The notes under the pieces were generated by a model. That model was not told the DNA's origin and ran no database searches. It saw nothing but the letters and a program-made list of their open reading frames with translations. Both the position numbers and the translations under genes were made by a program. This document shows, one piece after another, positions 6,421-9,084 of a stretch of DNA of 9,084 bases (positions are counted from its first letter, which is position 1; the number at the start of each line of letters is the position of its first letter). This DNA is from Sphingomonadales bacterium (GTDB taxonomy: Bacteria; Pseudomonadota; Alphaproteobacteria; Sphingomonadales; Sphingomonadaceae), in contig JAIXPM010000391.1 in assembly GCA_027486275.1 (NCBI GenBank), positions 1 through 9,084 on the forward strand, written 5' to 3'.

Positions 6421-7305
6421 TCAGCGTGATGTGGTGGGGGGAATCAGTCTGGCGTCGGCATAGCCGGCAGCGCGCACCTGCGCCAGCGCCGCGCTGGCCA
6501 TGGTTTCGCTGCCAAAGGGGCCAAGCCGCACACGGGTGAGGCCGCCGGGCAGGCTTTCGGTCAACACCGGGCCGAAGCTGGAAAGGAAGCCCTTCAGCCA
6601 GGAAACGCGGCCGCCGTCGCCCAGCGCCGCCACCTGCACCAGCCAGTTGGCGCCGGTGGACGTTGTGGCGCGTGCGGGTACGCGGCTGGCCGTGGGCAAG
6701 GAAATTGTGGTGACAGGGGCGACCGGTGCCGACGCGACGACGAGCGGTGGTGGCGGTGGCGGCGCAATTTCGCTTCGTCCACCCGGATAGACGCGGCGCA
6801 GGCGCACGCGGGCGGTGCCGGCACGATCAACGCCCAATAACTGCGCCGCCTTGCGCGACAGATCGATGATGCGCCCGCGGGCAAACGGGCCGCGATCGTT
6901 GATGCGCACGGTCAGCTTGCGGCCGTTGTCAAGATTTTCAACCTCTACCCAGCTCGGCATCGGCAGGGTGCGGTGAGCGGCGGTAAGATCATCCTGGTCA
7001 TAGCGTTCGCCGTTTGCAGTGCTGCCGGCGTGGAAGCCAGGGCCATACCAACTGGCAACGCCATTCTCGCGATAATCACGCTCATCTGCAGGATAGTAGG
7101 TGATGCCCGCGACCAGATACGGCTTGCCGATCTTCACTGGCCAGTTGCCCAGCTTCGCGGCGTCGCGGGCCACGGCGGCGGAATCGTCCGACACGTCAAC
7201 CAATCGCGGCGGCGGCGGCGGTGCATTTACAATGCGCGGAGCGGGCTTCCCGCCACAGGCCGCAACGGCAAGGCCGGCCAGCACCGGCAGCAGCAACCGC
7301 CTCAT
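6421..7305 (-). CDS. rlpA: RlpA-type septal lytic transglycosylase lipoprotein with SPOR domain
   Basis: This 294-residue lipoprotein combines an RlpA double-psi beta-barrel with a C-terminal SPOR domain. In Pseudomonas aeruginosa, RlpA cleaves glycan strands lacking stem peptides and helps separate daughter cells; SPOR domains bind such denuded glycans at the septum. A lipoprotein signal precedes the lipobox VAAC (14-17); residue 18 is Gly, compatible with outer-membrane sorting. A Pro-rich linker (29-33) is followed by the barrel at about 81-171, with NGVASWYGPGFHAGSTANGE, AAHRTLP and NDRGPFARGRIIDLS. E100, H111 and D137 fit the conserved catalytic-type Glu, His and Asp. A second Pro-rich linker (182-187) leads to the SPOR domain at about 219-292. 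The ATG at 7305 overlaps the mltB stop as ATGA; the frame's upstream extension lies within mltB and is rejected. Confidence 0.94.
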   Translation of the reverse strand: MRRLLLPVLAGLAVAACGGKPAPRIVNAPPPPPRLVDVSDDSAAVARDAAKLGNWPVKIGKPYLVAGITYYPADERDYRENGVASWYGPGFHAGSTANGERYDQDDLTAAHRTLPMPSWVEVENLDNGRKLTVRINDRGPFARGRIIDLSRKAAQLLGVDRAGTARVRLRRVYPGGRSEIAPPPPPPLVVASAPVAPVTTISLPTASRVPARATTSTGANWLVQVAALGDGGRVSWLKGFLSSFGPVLTESLPGGLTRVRLGPFGSETMASAALAQVRAAGYADARLIPPTTSR

Positions 7306-8399
7306 TGCGGGCTGCTCGCTGCCACCACGGGGGCGGCCATCGGCGCCGATGCGGCGGCCCCGGCCAAGCTGATGGCATCGGCCAGCAGCGTGACCGACAG
7401 GGCATAGAGATTGGAGCAATTGTAGCCGAGCACCGCGCGATAGCTGCGGGTGACAAGATAGGCGCCCTGCCCTGCCCCGTCCGGTTCGATCAGGCTCATC
7501 ACCACATCATCGGCCGGCCAGCTCCCGTTGACTGGCGTGAAGCCGGCCGCCCGCCATTCGCGCGCCGGTTTCAGCGCCGAATGGCGCGACAATGGTGTGA
7601 TGCAGCGGGTGGGTGGTTCGGCGGCGGCAACAGCGCTGCGATCAAAGTCATCGGGCACCAATGTGCGGAAACCCCAGGCCTCGCCCGGTTGCCAGCCACT
7701 TTTGGCCAGATAATGGCCGATGGAAGCGAACACGTCGGGCTGGCTGCCCCAAAGATCAATCTTGCCATCGCCATCACCATCGCGGCCATAAGCGAGATAG
7801 GAGCTGGGCATGAACTGCGTCTGGCCAAAGGCGCCGGCCCAACTGCCTTTCATCGCTTCCCGCGCCACCCGGCCTTCGCCCACCATCTGCACGGCGGCAT
7901 CCAGTTCACGGGTGAACAGATCGCGGCGACGGCCATCAAAGGCGAGCGTCGCCAGCGCGGACGGCAGATCATAGCGGCCAAGCACACGGCCATAGCTGGT
8001 TTCGATGCCCCAGATCGCCGCAATCACGGCCGCCGGAACGCCGCTGGCGGTTTCGGCCTGGGCCAGCAGGTCGCGGTTGGCGGCAAACTGGCGCTGGCCG
8101 TGCGGGATGCGGTCGCCGCGGAATTTGCTGGCCAGATAGTCGGGAAAGCGGATCGGTTTGGCGCTGCCGCCGGGCTGATTGCGATCGGCGCCGATCACGC
8201 GCGGCACCAGCCTCACATCAGTCAACGCCGTGTCCAGCCATTCCGGTTTCAACCCGCGCGCCGTAGCCTCGGCGCGATACAGGTTCAGCCAATCGGCAAA
8301 CGCCGCCTGCTGCTGCGGTGAGACCGGGGTTTCATCGGCACGAACCGGCGCGGCCACAAGGGCCACGGCCAGCGCCAAAAGGGGAAAGCGGGCGGGCAT
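7302..8399 (-). CDS. mltB: lytic murein transglycosylase, MltB family
   Basis: This 365-residue periplasmic enzyme cleaves the MurNAc-GlcNAc bond of peptidoglycan to form 1,6-anhydro ends. A signal peptide MPARFPLLALAVALVAAPVRA is evident, with cleavage after VRA. It has no lipobox cysteine, unlike E. coli MltB, so it should be soluble. The catalytic Glu is E133 in AAIWGIETSYG. Family blocks follow: SALATLAFDGRRRDLF, AFGQTQFMPSSY, and an EF-hand-like loop DGDGDGKIDLWG (207-218) resembling the calcium site of Slt35. C266 and C328 are both conserved-looking and could pair. The C-terminus is an Ala/Pro-rich tail with no peptidoglycan-binding domain, although some alphaproteobacterial members carry one. 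The ATG at 8399 is chosen because it begins the signal peptide; a TTG five codons upstream also fits the frame. No Shine-Dalgarno sequence is visible. It lies 60 bases after hflX and overlaps rlpA by 4. Confidence 0.93.
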   Translation of the reverse strand: MPARFPLLALAVALVAAPVRADETPVSPQQQAAFADWLNLYRAEATARGLKPEWLDTALTDVRLVPRVIGADRNQPGGSAKPIRFPDYLASKFRGDRIPHGQRQFAANRDLLAQAETASGVPAAVIAAIWGIETSYGRVLGRYDLPSALATLAFDGRRRDLFTRELDAAVQMVGEGRVAREAMKGSWAGAFGQTQFMPSSYLAYGRDGDGDGKIDLWGSQPDVFASIGHYLAKSGWQPGEAWGFRTLVPDDFDRSAVAAAEPPTRCITPLSRHSALKPAREWRAAGFTPVNGSWPADDVVMSLIEPDGAGQGAYLVTRSYRAVLGYNCSNLYALSVTLLADAISLAGAAASAPMAAPVVAASSPQ

Positions 8400-8459
8400 G
8401 GCGTCTTGTGCCAAAGCATCGCCGCCGGGGGAAGGCCTAATGGCTCAGCTCCCCAATTC
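8400..8459 (-). other. hflX-mltB intergenic spacer, the largest gap in the window
   Basis: This 60-base gap is the only place in the leftward cluster with room for a regulatory element. On the minus strand it contains GGGGA and TCCCC arms separated by about 16 bases, with a small GCC-ATTA-GGC hairpin inside, but no T-run follows. A TTGACG hexamer lies just upstream within the hflX tail (8471-8476) without a convincing -10 at 16-18 bases. I cannot support either a terminator or a promoter, and there is no clear ribosome binding site. Confidence 0.5.
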
Positions 8460-9084
8460 TTATGTCATCGCGTCAAACCGCGACTTGTCCTTGTCTGAAA
8501 GGCGCACATTGACGGTCAGGCTGTCTTCATCACCTGATTGGCCGACCACTTCCCCATGGCTGTGCAGCCAGGCAAGCCTGCGGCCATCGCTCATCGGCAG
8601 CGTAATGCGGTGCACGCGGGCGCCGGCGCGCAGCGTCAGGTCCATGGCGGCCTGTAACCGATCCAGCCCTTCGCCGGTAAGCGCCGACACCGGGATGGCA
8701 TCATCGCCGGCCTGGCTCAGCACAATTTCACGCTGTTCGGCATCCAGCGCGTCAATCTTGTTGAACACCGTGATCATCGGCGTTTCGCGCTGGCCGGGGG
8801 CCAGGCCCAGGCTGGTGAGCACATCGATCACGTCCTGCGCCTGCGCGTCGCTGTCGGGGTGGCTGATGTCGCGCACGTGGATGATCAGATCGGCTTCCAT
8901 CACCTCTTCCAGCGTGGCGCGGAAGGCAGCAACAAGTTGGGTCGGCAGATCGGAAACAAAGCCCACCGTATCCGACAGCACAACCTTATCATGCCCCGGC
9001 AGCCGGATGGCGCGCATGGTGGGATCGAGCGTGGCGAACAGCAGATCCTCGGCGCGCACCTCGGCGCCGGTCAGCCGGTTGAAC
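8460..9084 (-). CDS. hflX: GTPase HflX, C-terminal part (5' end outside window)
   Basis: This fragment covers about 207 residues of HflX, a ribosome-associated GTPase that splits stalled 70S ribosomes, notably under stress. The frame runs unbroken to the right edge (FNRLTGAEVRAEDLLFATLDP), so the GTG at 9059 is an internal valine and not the start. The P-loop (G1) and the N-terminal HflX domain lie outside. Visible GTPase motifs are G2 in the FATLDPT region, G3 DTVGF, G4 NKID and G5 SAL. The HflX-typical sequence SDLPTQLVAAFRATLEEVMEADLIIHV follows G3 in two parts (SDLPTQLVAAFRATL, then EEVMEADLIIHV). The C-terminal extension contains GRRLAWLHSHGEVV. It ends with TAA at 8462-8460, 60 bases before mltB. 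In many proteobacteria hflX follows hfq, so hfq may lie just to the right; that cannot be seen here. Confidence 0.95.
   Translation of the reverse strand, partial: FNRLTGAEVRAEDLLFATLDPTMRAIRLPGHDKVVLSDTVGFVSDLPTQLVAAFRATLEEVMEADLIIHVRDISHPDSDAQAQDVIDVLTSLGLAPGQRETPMITVFNKIDALDAEQREIVLSQAGDDAIPVSALTGEGLDRLQAAMDLTLRAGARVHRITLPMSDGRRLAWLHSHGEVVGQSGDEDSLTVNVRLSDKDKSRFDAMT

Noticed and set aside
5378..6463. A 361-codon plus-strand open frame opposite the D,D-carboxypeptidase gene
   Set aside because: It is antisense to a gene with intact SxxK, SxN and KTG motifs and has no motifs of its own.
7306..7419. A 38-codon upstream extension of the rlpA frame
   Set aside because: It overlaps mltB and would bury the lipoprotein signal peptide that begins at the ATG at 7305.
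7221..8321. A 366-codon plus-strand open frame opposite mltB and the start of rlpA
   Set aside because: It is a shadow of mltB; the composition is His/Arg/Ala-rich and no start signal or domain is visible.
8427..8455. GGGGA/TCCCC inverted arms as an hflX terminator
   Set aside because: The stem is only about five pairs with a large interior and no T-run follows, so it does not meet the pattern of an intrinsic terminator.
8471..8476. TTGACG on the minus strand as a -35 box for an mltB promoter
   Set aside because: It encodes Phe-Asp-Ala of hflX and no acceptable -10 hexamer lies 16-18 bases downstream.
1..9084. Search for CRISPR repeats, tRNA or rRNA genes, insertion sequences, phage or defence genes
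   Set aside because: Coding density is about 99 percent with recognisable housekeeping genes; no repeated spacer pattern, tRNA-like cloverleaf, transposase or terminal inverted repeats were seen by eye.

Overview
This is a 9.1-kb, GC-rich, almost fully coding stretch of what looks like an alphaproteobacterial core chromosome. The protein style (zinc-less MetRS, alpha-type delta' subunit, PhnP-like hydrolase carrying an NPKNRRRR motif) and the gene order dac-tmk-holB-metG-tatD-MBL point to Alphaproteobacteria. Sphingomonadales is the likeliest order, but that is a judgement from memory and not a database match.

Layout, left to right: the C-terminal half of a YeiH-type membrane transporter reads rightward (1-558). 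All the rest reads leftward (9084 to 553). In transcription order these genes are the GTPase domain of HflX (cut by the right edge), a soluble periplasmic MltB-type lytic transglycosylase, an RlpA lipoprotein with a SPOR domain, a D-Ala-D-Ala carboxypeptidase (PBP5/6 type), thymidylate kinase, DNA polymerase III delta', methionyl-tRNA synthetase, a TatD-family metal-dependent hydrolase and a PhnP-like metallo-beta-lactamase-fold hydrolase.

The leftward genes are tightly packed. Two junctions are ATGA overlaps, one is TGATG, one is a 7-base overlap, and the gaps are 4, 23, 33 and 60 bases. They probably form one or a few transcription units with translational coupling, although no convincing promoter or terminator is visible. 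Functionally there is a cell-wall block (mltB, rlpA, dac) that remodels peptidoglycan during growth and daughter-cell separation. It is followed by a housekeeping block for dTTP supply, clamp loading, Met-tRNA charging and metal-dependent hydrolases. The two blocks join at the dac/tmk TGATG junction.

No tRNA, rRNA, mobile element, CRISPR array, phage gene or defence system is visible. I found no evidence of an undescribed system. The points worth a second look are gene-end architecture, start-site questions and the unknown substrate of the PhnP-like hydrolase. Several long open frames on the opposite strand are judged to be GC-rich shadows.
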